Shown piece after piece: positions 38,980 through 48,351 of a stretch of DNA of 64,000 nt. Under the pieces are notes generated by a model that was not told the origin of the DNA, did not search any database, and saw only the letters and a program-made list of their open reading frames with translations. The translations under genes were made by a program, and so were the position numbers. This stretch comes from Aquilutibacter rugosus (GTDB lineage: Bacteria; Pseudomonadota; Gammaproteobacteria; Xanthomonadales; Xanthomonadaceae): the NCBI RefSeq assembly GCF_036541335.1, contig NZ_JAZHBO010000002.1, positions 62,001-126,000 on the forward strand. The letters run 5' to 3'. Every line of letters begins with the position of its first letter. The first letter of the stretch is position 1.

Positions 38980-40241
38980 TGGTTTCAAAGACGCTGGACG
39001 AATGGCTGACGACGATTGAAGCCATTCATCCCAAATCGATTGATATGGGACTGGAGCGAATCCGCGCGGTGTATGCCGCGTTGGGTTCGCCCCGACCGGC
39101 GCGCTACGTCATCACGGTTGCCGGTACCAATGGCAAGGGCTCCACGGTCGCATTCCTGGAGTCGATTGCTCAATGCGAGACATGGCGAGTAGGGGCATAT
39201 ACATCACCCCACTTACTGCGCTTCAACGAACGGATACGGATACAGGGTTCCGAAGTCGCCGATGCCGATCTGGTCAGTGCCTTTGAGCGCATTGACGCGG
39301 CGCGGGGCACCACACCTCTAACGTACTTCGAATTTGCGACCTTGGCTGCGTTGCTGCTTTTTGCCGATGCCAAGCTTGCTCTCGCCATTCTCGAAGTCGG
39401 ACTCGGCGGGCGTTTAGATGCCACTAATCTCATTGACAGTGATGTCGCCGTGATCACTACGGTGGATCTTGATCATCAGGATTATCTGGGCGCCGATCGC
39501 GAATTGATCGGTGCTGAAAAAGCCGGCGTCATGCGCGCATGGAAGCCGGTGGTACTGGGCGACGAGGATCCGCCGTCATCAGTCTTGGGTCGTGCGTATC
39601 GGTTAGGTGCTTCTGCCATCCGCTACCGCTGCGATTTCTTTGTCGATGTCGAGCCCGCTGCCGATCACTGGATCTGGCGGGAGCCGGGTACGCAATTTGC
39701 CGTCCCCATGCCCCAACTGCAGGCCCCTGTGCAGATTCGCAATGCCGCAGTGGCCATTGCCGCGATGCGCGCCTTGCCGAACTCGCCCAAGCGTGCCTCG
39801 CTGCAGCAGGGCATTGCCAACGCCACCGTGTCAGGCCGCCTGCAGAACGTTGCGTTCGAAGGCCATTCCATCACGGTAGACGTGGCCCACAACCCCCAAG
39901 CCGCGGGCGAGCTGTCGGCCTGGTTACGGGCCCATCCGATCCCGGGACGCAATGTGGCCGTGTTTGCCGGTTTAGCCGATAAAGATAGGGCCGGCGTGCT
40001 GGACCGCCTCGCCGATGACATCGCGCAATGGGAGCTGGCGCCATTGCCGGGACCACGTGGTGAAGCGTTGCCGCAACTGCAGCAGGCGCTATCCGGACAT
40101 CGTGCCTTGAGCGGGGTTTGCTGGCATTCGGATGTACTGAGTGCCGTGCGCCATGCCATCGCGACGTCTAAAACGGACGATCGCATCGTGGTATTTGGCT
40201 CGTTCCTGAGCGTGGCTGCCGTTCTGCAAGCGGCCAGCTGA
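38979..40241 (+). CDS. folC: Bifunctional dihydrofolate/folylpolyglutamate synthase
   Basis: 420 residues, Mur-ligase-like. ATP loop VAGTNGKGSTVAFLE (about residues 46-60), TSPHLLRFNERIRI, EVGLGGRLDATN, and the C-terminal domain with VDVAHNPQAAGEL. It adds glutamate to dihydropteroate and to folates. It starts at the stop of the DPP7-like gene but functionally belongs with dedD and purF downstream, as in other gammaproteobacteria. Confidence 0.94.
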
Positions 40242-40270
40242 ACCGTCGACGGGTTTAACCGGCTTGGATC

Positions 40271-40300
40271 TTGGGGCAAGGCATAGGGCAGCGGTATAAT
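40271..40300 (+). promoter_or_regulatory. Promoter for dedD-purF
   Basis: TTGGGG (40271-40276), an 18-base spacer and a perfect TATAAT (40295-40300). Start of transcription expected near 40307, 24 bases before the dedD ATG. Confidence 0.5.
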
Positions 40301-40330
40301 GGCAGACCCCTTTTGCGATTTGCTGCATTC

Positions 40331-41206
40331 ATGGATTCCGCACTCAAGCAACGCCTGATCGGCGCCGGCGTTTTGGTTCTGCTGGCCGTCATTTTTCTGC
40401 CCATGCTGGTGACCGGTCCGGCTCCTGACAGCAGCAAGGAAATGCAAGGCGTCCCTACGGATGTGCCCGCAGTTCCCGATGCGCAAGTCGACAGCCGCGA
40501 GATGGATTTTGGCAACACTGCACCCGTGGTCAGCACCCCGGCTGCATCGGCTCCCAGTAGCTATATCGTCGATTTCGGCAAATATGCAACGGCCGGTGAT
40601 GCACGCCAAGTCGTCGATGCGCTCAAAGCTGCCGGTTTGTCCGCCGCGACATTTAAGCCGGTCATGGTCGAAGGCCGCACCTTGCAGCAAATTGTCATCG
40701 GTCCGTTTGCAACGGCGGCTGATGCCGAGTCCGCACGCCGTACTGCTCTGGGGCTGAGCAATATCGAAGGCAGCAAAGTCATCGCCATGAATGCCGCGCC
40801 GGCACCGGCTCCTGCACCTGCTGCAGTCGAGCCCCAACCGCAACCCGAACCGACGCCGGTCGCGGCAGCACCTGCGGTCAAGCCTGTCACCAAGTCCGCA
40901 CCCGAATCGGAACCGGTCAAGCCTGCAGCTGCAGAACCTGCCAAGGCCGAGCCGGCCAAGCCTGTTGATAACAGCCGCTACGCGCTGGTGTTGGGCTCGT
41001 CGCCCTATCCGGCCCGTAGCGAAGCGCTGCACCAGCGCGCTTCTGCTGCAGGCATCCGCACGGTGCTGGTCAAGTCGCGCAATGACAAAGGCCAACCGAT
41101 CGTGATCGTCCGTTCGGCGGCACTGGACAGTCGCGAAGAGGCCGAAGCACTCAAGGCCGAAGTCGCGCTGAAACTCCAGCGCACCTCGCAAGTACAAAAG
41201 CTCTAA
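40331..41206 (+). CDS. dedD: SPOR-domain membrane protein, DedD-like
   Basis: 291 residues. One N-terminal membrane anchor (about residues 8-28), a periplasmic region with a SPOR-like repeat (YIVDFGKYATAGDARQVVDALK, near 77-98), a long Pro/Ala/Glu linker and a second SPOR-like module near the C-terminus (YALVLGSSPYPARSEAL). SPOR domains bind glycan strands lacking peptide stems at the division septum. ATG 40331 is preferred to an earlier in-frame start. Two SPOR-like segments is more than the single domain of E. coli DedD. Confidence 0.8.
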   Translation: MDSALKQRLIGAGVLVLLAVIFLPMLVTGPAPDSSKEMQGVPTDVPAVPDAQVDSREMDFGNTAPVVSTPAASAPSSYIVDFGKYATAGDARQVVDALKAAGLSAATFKPVMVEGRTLQQIVIGPFATAADAESARRTALGLSNIEGSKVIAMNAAPAPAPAPAAVEPQPQPEPTPVAAAPAVKPVTKSAPESEPVKPAAAEPAKAEPAKPVDNSRYALVLGSSPYPARSEALHQRASAAGIRTVLVKSRNDKGQPIVIVRSAALDSREEAEALKAEVALKLQRTSQVQKL

Positions 41207-41222
41207 GCGGAGGCTGCAAACC

Positions 41223-42695
41223 ATGTGCGGCATTATCGGAATTGTTGGCCGCAGCGATGTTGCGGCTCGTCTGTACGATGGCCTCACGGTCCTCCAGCAC
41301 CGTGGTCAGGATGCGGCGGGTATCGCCACCTCCGGCGAGCGCAAAATTCGCGTGCACAAGGGCAACGGCCTGGTCAGCGATGTCTTTAACGAGGCCGCAA
41401 TGGTCACGCTCGAAGGCCATATCGGCATCGGTCATTGCCGCTATCCCACTGCCGGCAGCGAGGGCAGTGACGAGGCGCAACCGTTCTACGTGAATTCTCC
41501 TTACGGCATTGCACTCGCCCATAACGGCAACCTGATCAACACGGATTCCTTGCGCCGCGAGGTCTTCATGACCGATCGTCGCAACGTCAACACGGAGAGC
41601 GACTCCGAGGTCCTGCTCAACGTATTCGCCCACGAACTGGATCAGCAGCAGGCCCTGACGCCCGATTCCGTATTCAACGCCATTGGTGGCGCCATGAATC
41701 GCTGCGTGGGCGGCTACGCCGTGCTGGTCAGCATTCTGGGCTTCGGCCTGGTCGGGTTCCGCGACCCCAATGGCATTCGGCCGCTAGTACTGGGCAAGCG
41801 AATTGCCGAGGATGGCCGCGTTGAATACGCCATGGCATCCGAATCCGTGGCGCTGGACCTGATCGGTTTCGAACGCATTCGCGATGTACAGCCCGGCGAG
41901 GGCATTGCCATCACCGCCGAGGGCGAACTGTTCGAGCGCCAATGCACCGAACCCGGCACCTTTGCACCCTGCATCTTCGAATACGTTTACTTTGCCCGCC
42001 CGGACTCGATGATGGACAACATCTCTGTGCACAAGGCGCGCATGCGCATGGGCAAGGTACTCGGCGAAAAGATTCTGCGTGAGCGTCCCGAGCATGATAT
42101 TGATGTGGTGATACCGATTCCGGACACTTCGCGCGATGCGGCACTGGAAATTGCCAACGTGCTCGGAGTGAAGTACCGCGAGGGTTTTATCAAGAACCGG
42201 TATGTTGGCCGCACCTTCATCATGCCGGGGCAGAGTCAGCGGGCACGTTCCGTGCGCCGTAAACTCAACCCGATTCCGCTGGAGTTCCGCAACCGCAACG
42301 TATTGCTGGTTGATGACTCCATCGTGCGCGGTACTACCTCGCAGCAGATCGTACAGATGGCGCGTGAGGCGGGTGCCAGCAAGGTGTACTTGGCTTCGGC
42401 CGCACCACCTGTTCGTTACCCGAATATCTACGGTATTGACATGCCATCGGCCGAAGAGCTCGTCGCGCACGGCCGCACCGAGCAGGAGGTCCAGGAACAT
42501 CTGGGCTGTGACTGGCTGATCTATCAGGATCTGCAGGATCTGATCGAAGCCGTATCCGGTCCCAAACAGCGCCTCGATCAGTTCGATACCTCGGTGTTTT
42601 CCGGTGAATACGTCACCGGCGTTGATGCGGATTACTTTGATCGCATCAAGAAGGCCCGCTCGGACTTGGCCAAGACCGAACGCCGCAACGCGTAA
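41223..42695 (+). CDS. purF: Amidophosphoribosyltransferase
   Basis: 490 residues, E. coli type without propeptide. Cys2 (MCGIIGIVG) is the glutaminase nucleophile after Met removal. The C-terminal PRPP-binding loop is NVLLVDDSIVRGTTSQQIV. It makes phosphoribosylamine, the first step of purine synthesis. It starts 16 bases after dedD; cvpA, which usually sits in this gap, is absent. It overlaps the next gene by one base (TAATG). Confidence 0.96.
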   Translation: MCGIIGIVGRSDVAARLYDGLTVLQHRGQDAAGIATSGERKIRVHKGNGLVSDVFNEAAMVTLEGHIGIGHCRYPTAGSEGSDEAQPFYVNSPYGIALAHNGNLINTDSLRREVFMTDRRNVNTESDSEVLLNVFAHELDQQQALTPDSVFNAIGGAMNRCVGGYAVLVSILGFGLVGFRDPNGIRPLVLGKRIAEDGRVEYAMASESVALDLIGFERIRDVQPGEGIAITAEGELFERQCTEPGTFAPCIFEYVYFARPDSMMDNISVHKARMRMGKVLGEKILRERPEHDIDVVIPIPDTSRDAALEIANVLGVKYREGFIKNRYVGRTFIMPGQSQRARSVRRKLNPIPLEFRNRNVLLVDDSIVRGTTSQQIVQMAREAGASKVYLASAAPPVRYPNIYGIDMPSAEELVAHGRTEQEVQEHLGCDWLIYQDLQDLIEAVSGPKQRLDQFDTSVFSGEYVTGVDADYFDRIKKARSDLAKTERRNA

Positions 42696-43492
42696 TGAGT
42701 CTGTTCGCAGCCGCTGCACAGTGTCTGGCGGCGACTACGGTGGAGTCCAAGATCCGTCTGTCCCACGAGACGGCCGCCGCTTTTGCGGCCGGCCGACTCG
42801 AGTTGGCCGATCGCGATGGCCTAATCGATCCGATCGGCATGCCCGGACGTCCTTCGCGCCCCTTACTGGTGGAGCCGCGCGGGCTGCCTAAACGTGGACT
42901 GGGTACTTCCGAAGGCCGCGCTGCCTTCATTCACTCCATTGCCCATATTGAGTTCAACGCCATCGATCTGGCGTGGGATGCTGTGTATCGGTTCCGTCAC
43001 ATGCCGCCGGAGTACTACGCCGACTGGGTGCGATGCGCCGATGACGAAGCACGCCATTTCACTATGCTGCAACAACGGCTGGCCGCGTTCGGTCATGCGT
43101 ACGGTGATTTTGATGCGCACAACGGTCTGTGGGAAATGGCCATGAAAACCGCTGACGATGTGCTGGTGCGCATGGCTCTGGTGCCGCGCGTACTTGAGGC
43201 GCGTGGACTCGACGTTACCCCCGCAATGATCACCAAGCTCCGTTCGCTGCAGGATGATACAACCGCCGACATTCTCGAGGTGATTCTTCGCGAGGAAGTG
43301 GCACATGTTGCGGCCGGCAGCCGCTGGTTCCGTTTTGCCTGCGAACAACGCGGGGTCGAGCCGCGTTCCACGTTCGAGCAGTTACTGCGTGATTACGCCC
43401 GCAGTGCCTTGTTTGGCCCGTTCAATCTCGAGGCACGCGCCCAAGCCGGTTTCGATGAGCAGGAACTGGCGGCGCTAAAGGCGCTGATTTAG
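42695..43492 (+). CDS. DUF455 ferritin-like protein
   Basis: 265 residues, DUF455 family, a ferritin-like helical bundle related to the tRNA hydroxylase MiaE. Potential di-iron ligands are in IAHIEFNAIDLAWD, CADDEARHF and LREEVAHVAAG. The biochemical role is not established. It is coupled to purF by TAATG. Its 3' end overlaps the convergent lpxH by four bases. Confidence 0.82.
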   Translation: MSLFAAAAQCLAATTVESKIRLSHETAAAFAAGRLELADRDGLIDPIGMPGRPSRPLLVEPRGLPKRGLGTSEGRAAFIHSIAHIEFNAIDLAWDAVYRFRHMPPEYYADWVRCADDEARHFTMLQQRLAAFGHAYGDFDAHNGLWEMAMKTADDVLVRMALVPRVLEARGLDVTPAMITKLRSLQDDTTADILEVILREEVAHVAAGSRWFRFACEQRGVEPRSTFEQLLRDYARSALFGPFNLEARAQAGFDEQELAALKALI

Positions 43493-44217
43493 CTGCTGAC
43501 GCCGTGCCGAATCGGCAAGGTTTGCAAGGTCCACTCGCCGTCTGCCGGTATTTCAAGCACCGAGCCCTGGTCGTACCAGTCGCCCAACACGATGCGGCGA
43601 TGCCCGCGTTCAGTGTGCACTGCCGGCCGATGCGTATGGCCGTGAATGAGTTGAGTCACCCTGTATTGATGCAGATAGGCATCGACGGTGGCCGGCGTCA
43701 CGTCGGTGATGGATTCCATGTTTGCAAAGCCACTCTGGTGCGCGGCGCTCGCGGCGCGCGCCTGCGCAGCAAAGGCACGTCGGGCGGCCAAGGGCTGTGC
43801 AAGAAAACCCTGTTGCCATTGAGGATCTCGCACTTGTGTGCGGAAGGCCTGATAGGCCGCGTCGTCGGTGCACAGCAAATCCCCGTGCATCAGCAGGACG
43901 CGCTCGCCATAGAGATCAATGACGCAGGGATCGTTGAGCAATTGCATGCCGCAGCGCGCGGCGTAATCGGCACCCAGCAGAAAATCGCGATTGCCATGCA
44001 TAAAGAATTTCGGAATCGGACGCGCGGCGAGGGCAGAGGCAACCTGATCGGCCAGGTCGTCGTCATTGTCGTCGCCAATCCATGCCTCGAACAGGTCGCC
44101 GAGGATGTACAGTGCGTCCGCATCTCGGGTCTGGCGGTGCAGAAATTGGAGGAAAGCAGCCGTCACTTCCGGCCGTTGCGGGTCCAAATGCAGGTCCGAA
44201 ATCATTAACGTGCTCAT
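43489..44217 (-). CDS. lpxH: UDP-2,3-diacylglucosamine diphosphatase
   Basis: 242 residues, calcineurin-like phosphoesterase. Dinuclear metal motifs ISDLHLDP (Asp8, His10), LGDLFEAWIGDD, HGNRDF and HGHTHRP are complete. It hydrolyses UDP-2,3-diacylglucosamine to lipid X at the inner membrane in lipid A synthesis. In many gammaproteobacteria it is next to ppiB; here the two are 27 kb apart. Confidence 0.95.
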   Translation of the reverse strand: MSTLMISDLHLDPQRPEVTAAFLQFLHRQTRDADALYILGDLFEAWIGDDNDDDLADQVASALAARPIPKFFMHGNRDFLLGADYAARCGMQLLNDPCVIDLYGERVLLMHGDLLCTDDAAYQAFRTQVRDPQWQQGFLAQPLAARRAFAAQARAASAAHQSGFANMESITDVTPATVDAYLHQYRVTQLIHGHTHRPAVHTERGHRRIVLGDWYDQGSVLEIPADGEWTLQTLPIRHGVSS

Positions 44218-44299
44218 GGGCCCATTGTAGGATATGGCGGCCGCGAGCCGACGATCGGGCTAAAATAGGACTTTCCGTAGATATAGCCTGAAAGGCCGC

Positions 44300-45703
44300 A
44301 TGAAAAGCCGCACCCGTTTCGCCCCCAGTCCCACCGGCTACCTCCATATTGGTGGGGCCCGCACGGCACTCTATTGCTGGCTCGAAGCCCGGCACCACGG
44401 CGGCGAGTTCATCCTGCGGATTGAGGACACGGATCGCGAGCGCAGCGCCCAAGCGGCGATTGACGCCATTCTCGAAGCCATGGAGTGGTTGGGTCTGGAT
44501 TACCAGGAAGGTCCGTTCTATCAGACGCAGCGTCTGGAGCGTTATGGCGAGGCCGCGCAGCAACTGCTCGACGCGGGCCTGGCGTACTACGCCTATGAAT
44601 CGCGCGAGGAGCTCGATGCCATGCGTGAGGCGGCGATGGCAGCGGGCGAAAAGCCACGTTACAACGGCGCTTATCGCGATCGCAACGAGCCCTTCCGCGA
44701 GGATCCCAATCGCGTCATCCGTTTTAGGAACCCGCAAGATGGCGTGGTGCGCTGGAACGACAAGGTCAAAGGCGAGATTGAGTTTGCCAACAGCGAGCTC
44801 GACGATCTGGTGATCTTCAGGCCTGACGGCTGGCCGACGTATAACTTTGCCGTGGTGGTTGATGACATCGACATGGACATCACCGATGTCGTGCGTGGCG
44901 ACGATCACATCAACAACACACCGCGGCAGATCAATCTGTATCACGCGCTAGGCAAGCCGGTGCCGCATTTTGCGCATCTGCCAATGATCCTGGATCCGGA
45001 GGGCGCCAAGCTATCCAAGCGCACCGGTGCAGCTGATGTCATGCAGTATCGCGATGCCGGCTATTTGCCTCATGCGCTACTGAACTACCTGGTGCGTCTG
45101 GGCTGGTCTCATGGTGATCAGGAGGTCTTCTCCACGGACGAAATGATCCGCTTGTTCGATCTGAAAGACGTCAACGGCAAGGCCTCGCGACTCGATCCGG
45201 CTAAGTTGGGCTGGCTCAATCAGCAGTACCTCAAGAACGATGATCCGCAGGCGCTGGCCGTACATTTGCGTTGGCATCTGCAGCAGCAGGGTTACGACCT
45301 GAATCAGGGGCCGGATCCGGCCGATGTGGTGGTGGCTATGCGTGACCGCGTGCAGACGCTCAAGGAAATGGCCGAGGCTGCAGCCGTCTGGTATCAGCCG
45401 CTGGGTGAGTACGATCCCGAAGCGGCCGCTAAGCAACTGACAGCCGACAAGCGCGAGCCGCTGACCGCATTGCGTGCAGCCTTTGCCGAGCTGGCCGAAT
45501 GGTCGCCCACCGCCATCCACGATGCCGTCAAGGCCGTCGGTACGGATTTGGGTCTGGGCATGGGCAAGTACGGTCCTGCGCTGCGGGTGGCGATGACCGG
45601 CAGCACGCAAAGTCCCGACCTGTCGCATACCGTGTATCTGGTCGGTCGCGAGCAGGCTCTGCAGCGTATTGACCGCGCCTTGCAGTTCCTGCCGGTAGCT
45701 TAA
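44300..45703 (+). CDS. gltX: Glutamate-tRNA ligase
   Basis: 467 residues, class I synthetase. HIGH-type motif FAPSPTGYLHIGGARTALY at the N-terminus, KMSKS-type KLSKRTGA near residue 237, and an all-helical anticodon-binding C-terminus. It charges tRNA-Glu. A TAAAAT hexamer (44261-44266) upstream could be a -10 box. zur starts four bases after it. Confidence 0.96.
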   Translation: MKSRTRFAPSPTGYLHIGGARTALYCWLEARHHGGEFILRIEDTDRERSAQAAIDAILEAMEWLGLDYQEGPFYQTQRLERYGEAAQQLLDAGLAYYAYESREELDAMREAAMAAGEKPRYNGAYRDRNEPFREDPNRVIRFRNPQDGVVRWNDKVKGEIEFANSELDDLVIFRPDGWPTYNFAVVVDDIDMDITDVVRGDDHINNTPRQINLYHALGKPVPHFAHLPMILDPEGAKLSKRTGAADVMQYRDAGYLPHALLNYLVRLGWSHGDQEVFSTDEMIRLFDLKDVNGKASRLDPAKLGWLNQQYLKNDDPQALAVHLRWHLQQQGYDLNQGPDPADVVVAMRDRVQTLKEMAEAAAVWYQPLGEYDPEAAAKQLTADKREPLTALRAAFAELAEWSPTAIHDAVKAVGTDLGLGMGKYGPALRVAMTGSTQSPDLSHTVYLVGREQALQRIDRALQFLPVA

Positions 45704-45707
45704 GCCG

Positions 45708-46184
45708 ATGACGCACTGTTCGGACCCTCACCATCATGTCGGCGACAGCGAGGCCTTTGTCCTCGCCGTCGAGGGGGCATGTAAGGCTAAGGGTCTGAAA
45801 CTGACGCCACCGCGTCGCTGGGTACTGCAGCACATTGCGCAGTCCGAGAAGCCGCTTAAGGCGTACGACTTGCTGGAGCAGCTGCGCCTGGAGCACGCCA
45901 GTGCGGCACCCCCCACCGTGTACCGCTCCCTTGAGTTCCTGATTGAGCATGGCTTCGTGCATCGGCTGGAATCGGTCAATGCATACATTGCCTGTCATCA
46001 CCCCGGTGGTGAGGCGCACGCCACACCCTTCCTGATTTGCGATCAGTGCAAATCCGTGCAGGAGATGGAACAGCCGTTGTGGGTCCGTCAATTACAGACC
46101 GATGCAGCCACTGCCGGTTTTCAGGTGCGCGAGCAGGTGCTGGAACTGCATGGACTGTGCGCCGCGTGTCGCAGCGCGCAGTAA
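45708..46184 (+). CDS. zur: Fur-family zinc regulator Zur
   Basis: 158 residues. N-terminal winged helix with LTPPRRWVLQHIAQ and TVYRSLEFLIEHGFVHR; CHHP at 96-99 is a likely sensor site; two CxxC pairs (Cys111/Cys114 and Cys151/Cys154) form the structural zinc site typical of the family. The Zur assignment rests on these plus its position beside a ZnuD-like receptor whose promoter has a Zur-like palindrome. It would repress zinc-uptake genes when zinc is plentiful. It lies four bases after gltX and is convergent with the receptor. Confidence 0.88.
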   Translation: MTHCSDPHHHVGDSEAFVLAVEGACKAKGLKLTPPRRWVLQHIAQSEKPLKAYDLLEQLRLEHASAAPPTVYRSLEFLIEHGFVHRLESVNAYIACHHPGGEAHATPFLICDQCKSVQEMEQPLWVRQLQTDAATAGFQVREQVLELHGLCAACRSAQ

Positions 46185-46194
46185 ACGACGCTAA

Positions 46195-48267
46195 TTAAAA
46201 GTACGTACGCACGCCGACAGCAATGCCGCGACCGGCTTGCGGCGCCGAATCCTTCAGGATCGAAGTGGCATTGCGGATTTCCTGATCGAGCAGGTTAGTG
46301 GCATCTGCAAACAGTTCCAGACCGACGCCATCGCGCACGTCGTGATGCCAGCTCAAGTGTGCATTGACGAGTGTGTAGCCCTTGGTGGGAGTCTCGCCCG
46401 GTGCAAGATTGCGTGCGGCAGCAACGCGCATCGCAGTCAGGCCTGCACGCCAGTCGTTGAGATTCCAGTTCCATTCGCTACCGATGCGCGCGGGAGAGAT
46501 CCGCGGCAAGTTGGCGCCGTCAGTCAGTTTTGCGCGCACGGTATCGCCGAACAGGCGCCATTCCCAACGGCCGTTGTCGTTATCGGCCATAGTCCAGAAC
46601 AACTCGGCATCGACACCCGTGAATGTTGCCGGGGCCTGTTGCCAGCGGCGCTCGGTGAGGCCTTCGACCTCATTGCCGGTTTCATGCAGATAGGTAAACT
46701 GATCGAAGCGCGCGCGATAGACCGAGACATTACCGCGTAGCTTGCGGCTCTGGTATTTCAGTCCCAGCTCACCGCGTAGGGCCTTTTCTATATCCAAGTT
46801 GGGATCGCCGATCTCAAACGTCTGCGTCGCGACGTGCGCGCCGTAGGCATGCAATTCCTCGACACCCGGAGCGCGTTCGGCATGATCCAAGCCACCGGAC
46901 ACGCTCCAGTTGGGGGTCAATGCATAACGCGCCGAGAGCGCGGCGGATACGGTATCCATACGGCGATCTGCGGAGGACACATCGCGCAGCTGCAACTCGG
47001 TGCGACCCAGGCGGGCGCCGGCTTCGACGGTCCACGCGCCGAATTGTCCGGTCCCGAATCCGTATAGGGCACTGGAACGCACATGCGTCGAAGGAATAAA
47101 CGCCTCGTCGCCAATCGCATCCTGATGCTCATCGCCAAAGGTCACACCAACGGCTTGCGTCCAACGTCCCCAAGGCTTGAACAGAAAATCGCTACGGGCT
47201 TCGCGAGTGCGATTGTGGAAGGTGGTGCCGATCTGATCGCCTTCCCATTCGGTGTGCTCGTAACGGCTGTTGGAGAACTGCGGGCGAATGGACGCAAACG
47301 GTCCGATGCGTTCAATGGACGCTTTCGCATCGTGGCGCTGCTGATTCATGACAATGCGAACGCCGGCTTCTTCCGCGTATTCCTCTTCGCCCTCATGGCC
47401 GTGTGTGTGAGCACCCTCAGGGATGCCGTATTCGGTATGGAATTGAGACGCCGACATGCCCGCAAAGCCGCGCGATCCGATCCACGACAGGCCGAGAGCG
47501 CCGCTGCGCGTATGCAAAGCGGTGTTGGGCAAAATGCCGGCGACCGCATCTTCATCCTCAGCGCCATGGAGATCGGCGTATCCCGGAATGCGCAGATCGT
47601 CCGCATTACGGATGATCGCATCGGCGTGAATGGCCAGGTGGCCATCCAGGCCCGTGCCATCCAGACGCAACATGCCGGTGCGCTCACGGCTGGCGGAGTT
47701 GTAACGGAATTCCGAGCGGCCACTCAGCGGGTCGCCGGATGCGTGTTCCGGGATGCGACCGTCGCTCACGTTGACCGCACCGCCGACCGAGCCACCGCCA
47801 TACATCAGCGTGGCGGCGCCTTTCAGCACTTCGATCTGATCGGCCAGGAACGGCTCGACTGCCACGGCATGGTCGCCGGAGACTGCCGACACATCGCCAA
47901 TGCCCATGCCGTTGCTCAGCACCTGCACGCGCGACCCGTCCATGCCGCGGATGACCGGACGACCGACACCGGGACCGAACGAAGCCGACTGCACGCCGGG
48001 CACTCCGGAGACCGTTTCACCCAGGGAGTTGGCCTTGACCTGATCGAGACGCTCAGCGGTCAGTACGGTAACCGGCTGGGTCAGATCCTCGACCGCCGTC
48101 TTCAGTGCCGAAGCGCGGACCGTCACCTTACCCACATGGACCGGTGCCGCAGAGTGGGTATGCGGATCGGTATGTTGGGTGTCCTGGGCCTTGCTCAGCG
48201 CGGGTGCGAGACCGCATAGCAACACGGCGGTGCAAGCCAAGGACAGGGGATGGCGGGACAAGGACAT
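46195..48267 (-). CDS. znuD: TonB-dependent zinc receptor, ZnuD-like
   Basis: 690 residues. Signal peptide 1-28; a His-rich mature N-terminus (HTDPHTH, 32-38); a plug domain with VGRPVIRGMDGSRVQVLSNG; a 22-strand-type barrel with a His/Glu-rich extracellular loop AHTHGHEGEEE (286-296), as in ZnuD of Neisseria; a C-terminal aromatic residue (RTYF). It would take up zinc through the outer membrane. ATG 48267 follows TTGGAG. Tandem Zur-like boxes lie 35-66 bases upstream. Confidence 0.88.
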   Translation of the reverse strand: MSLSRHPLSLACTAVLLCGLAPALSKAQDTQHTDPHTHSAAPVHVGKVTVRASALKTAVEDLTQPVTVLTAERLDQVKANSLGETVSGVPGVQSASFGPGVGRPVIRGMDGSRVQVLSNGMGIGDVSAVSGDHAVAVEPFLADQIEVLKGAATLMYGGGSVGGAVNVSDGRIPEHASGDPLSGRSEFRYNSASRERTGMLRLDGTGLDGHLAIHADAIIRNADDLRIPGYADLHGAEDEDAVAGILPNTALHTRSGALGLSWIGSRGFAGMSASQFHTEYGIPEGAHTHGHEGEEEYAEEAGVRIVMNQQRHDAKASIERIGPFASIRPQFSNSRYEHTEWEGDQIGTTFHNRTREARSDFLFKPWGRWTQAVGVTFGDEHQDAIGDEAFIPSTHVRSSALYGFGTGQFGAWTVEAGARLGRTELQLRDVSSADRRMDTVSAALSARYALTPNWSVSGGLDHAERAPGVEELHAYGAHVATQTFEIGDPNLDIEKALRGELGLKYQSRKLRGNVSVYRARFDQFTYLHETGNEVEGLTERRWQQAPATFTGVDAELFWTMADNDNGRWEWRLFGDTVRAKLTDGANLPRISPARIGSEWNWNLNDWRAGLTAMRVAAARNLAPGETPTKGYTLVNAHLSWHHDVRDGVGLELFADATNLLDQEIRNATSILKDSAPQAGRGIAVGVRTYF

Positions 48268-48300
48268 CGACAAACTCCAATTAATCGTTCATGCTTGGAC

Positions 48301-48332
48301 TGTAATAATATATCAATGTTACAATATAACAA
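48301..48332. promoter_or_regulatory. Two adjacent Zur boxes between znuD and the MerC gene
   Basis: TGTTACAATATAACA (48317-48331) is a near-perfect palindrome matching the AT-rich gammaproteobacterial Zur operator (core GTTATANTATAAC). Just before it, TGTAATAATATATCAA (48301-48316) matches the second 16-mer TGTTACAATATAACAA at 13 of 16 positions. The pair sits in the divergent promoter region, so one site could regulate both directions. Confidence 0.75.
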
Positions 48333-48351
48333 TCCAACTAATGGCCTAGCC

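Noticed and set aside
48316..48351. Upstream ATG of the MerC gene
   Set aside because: It overlaps the Zur box, where an operator would be in the coding region; the MerC family starts near the downstream GTG.
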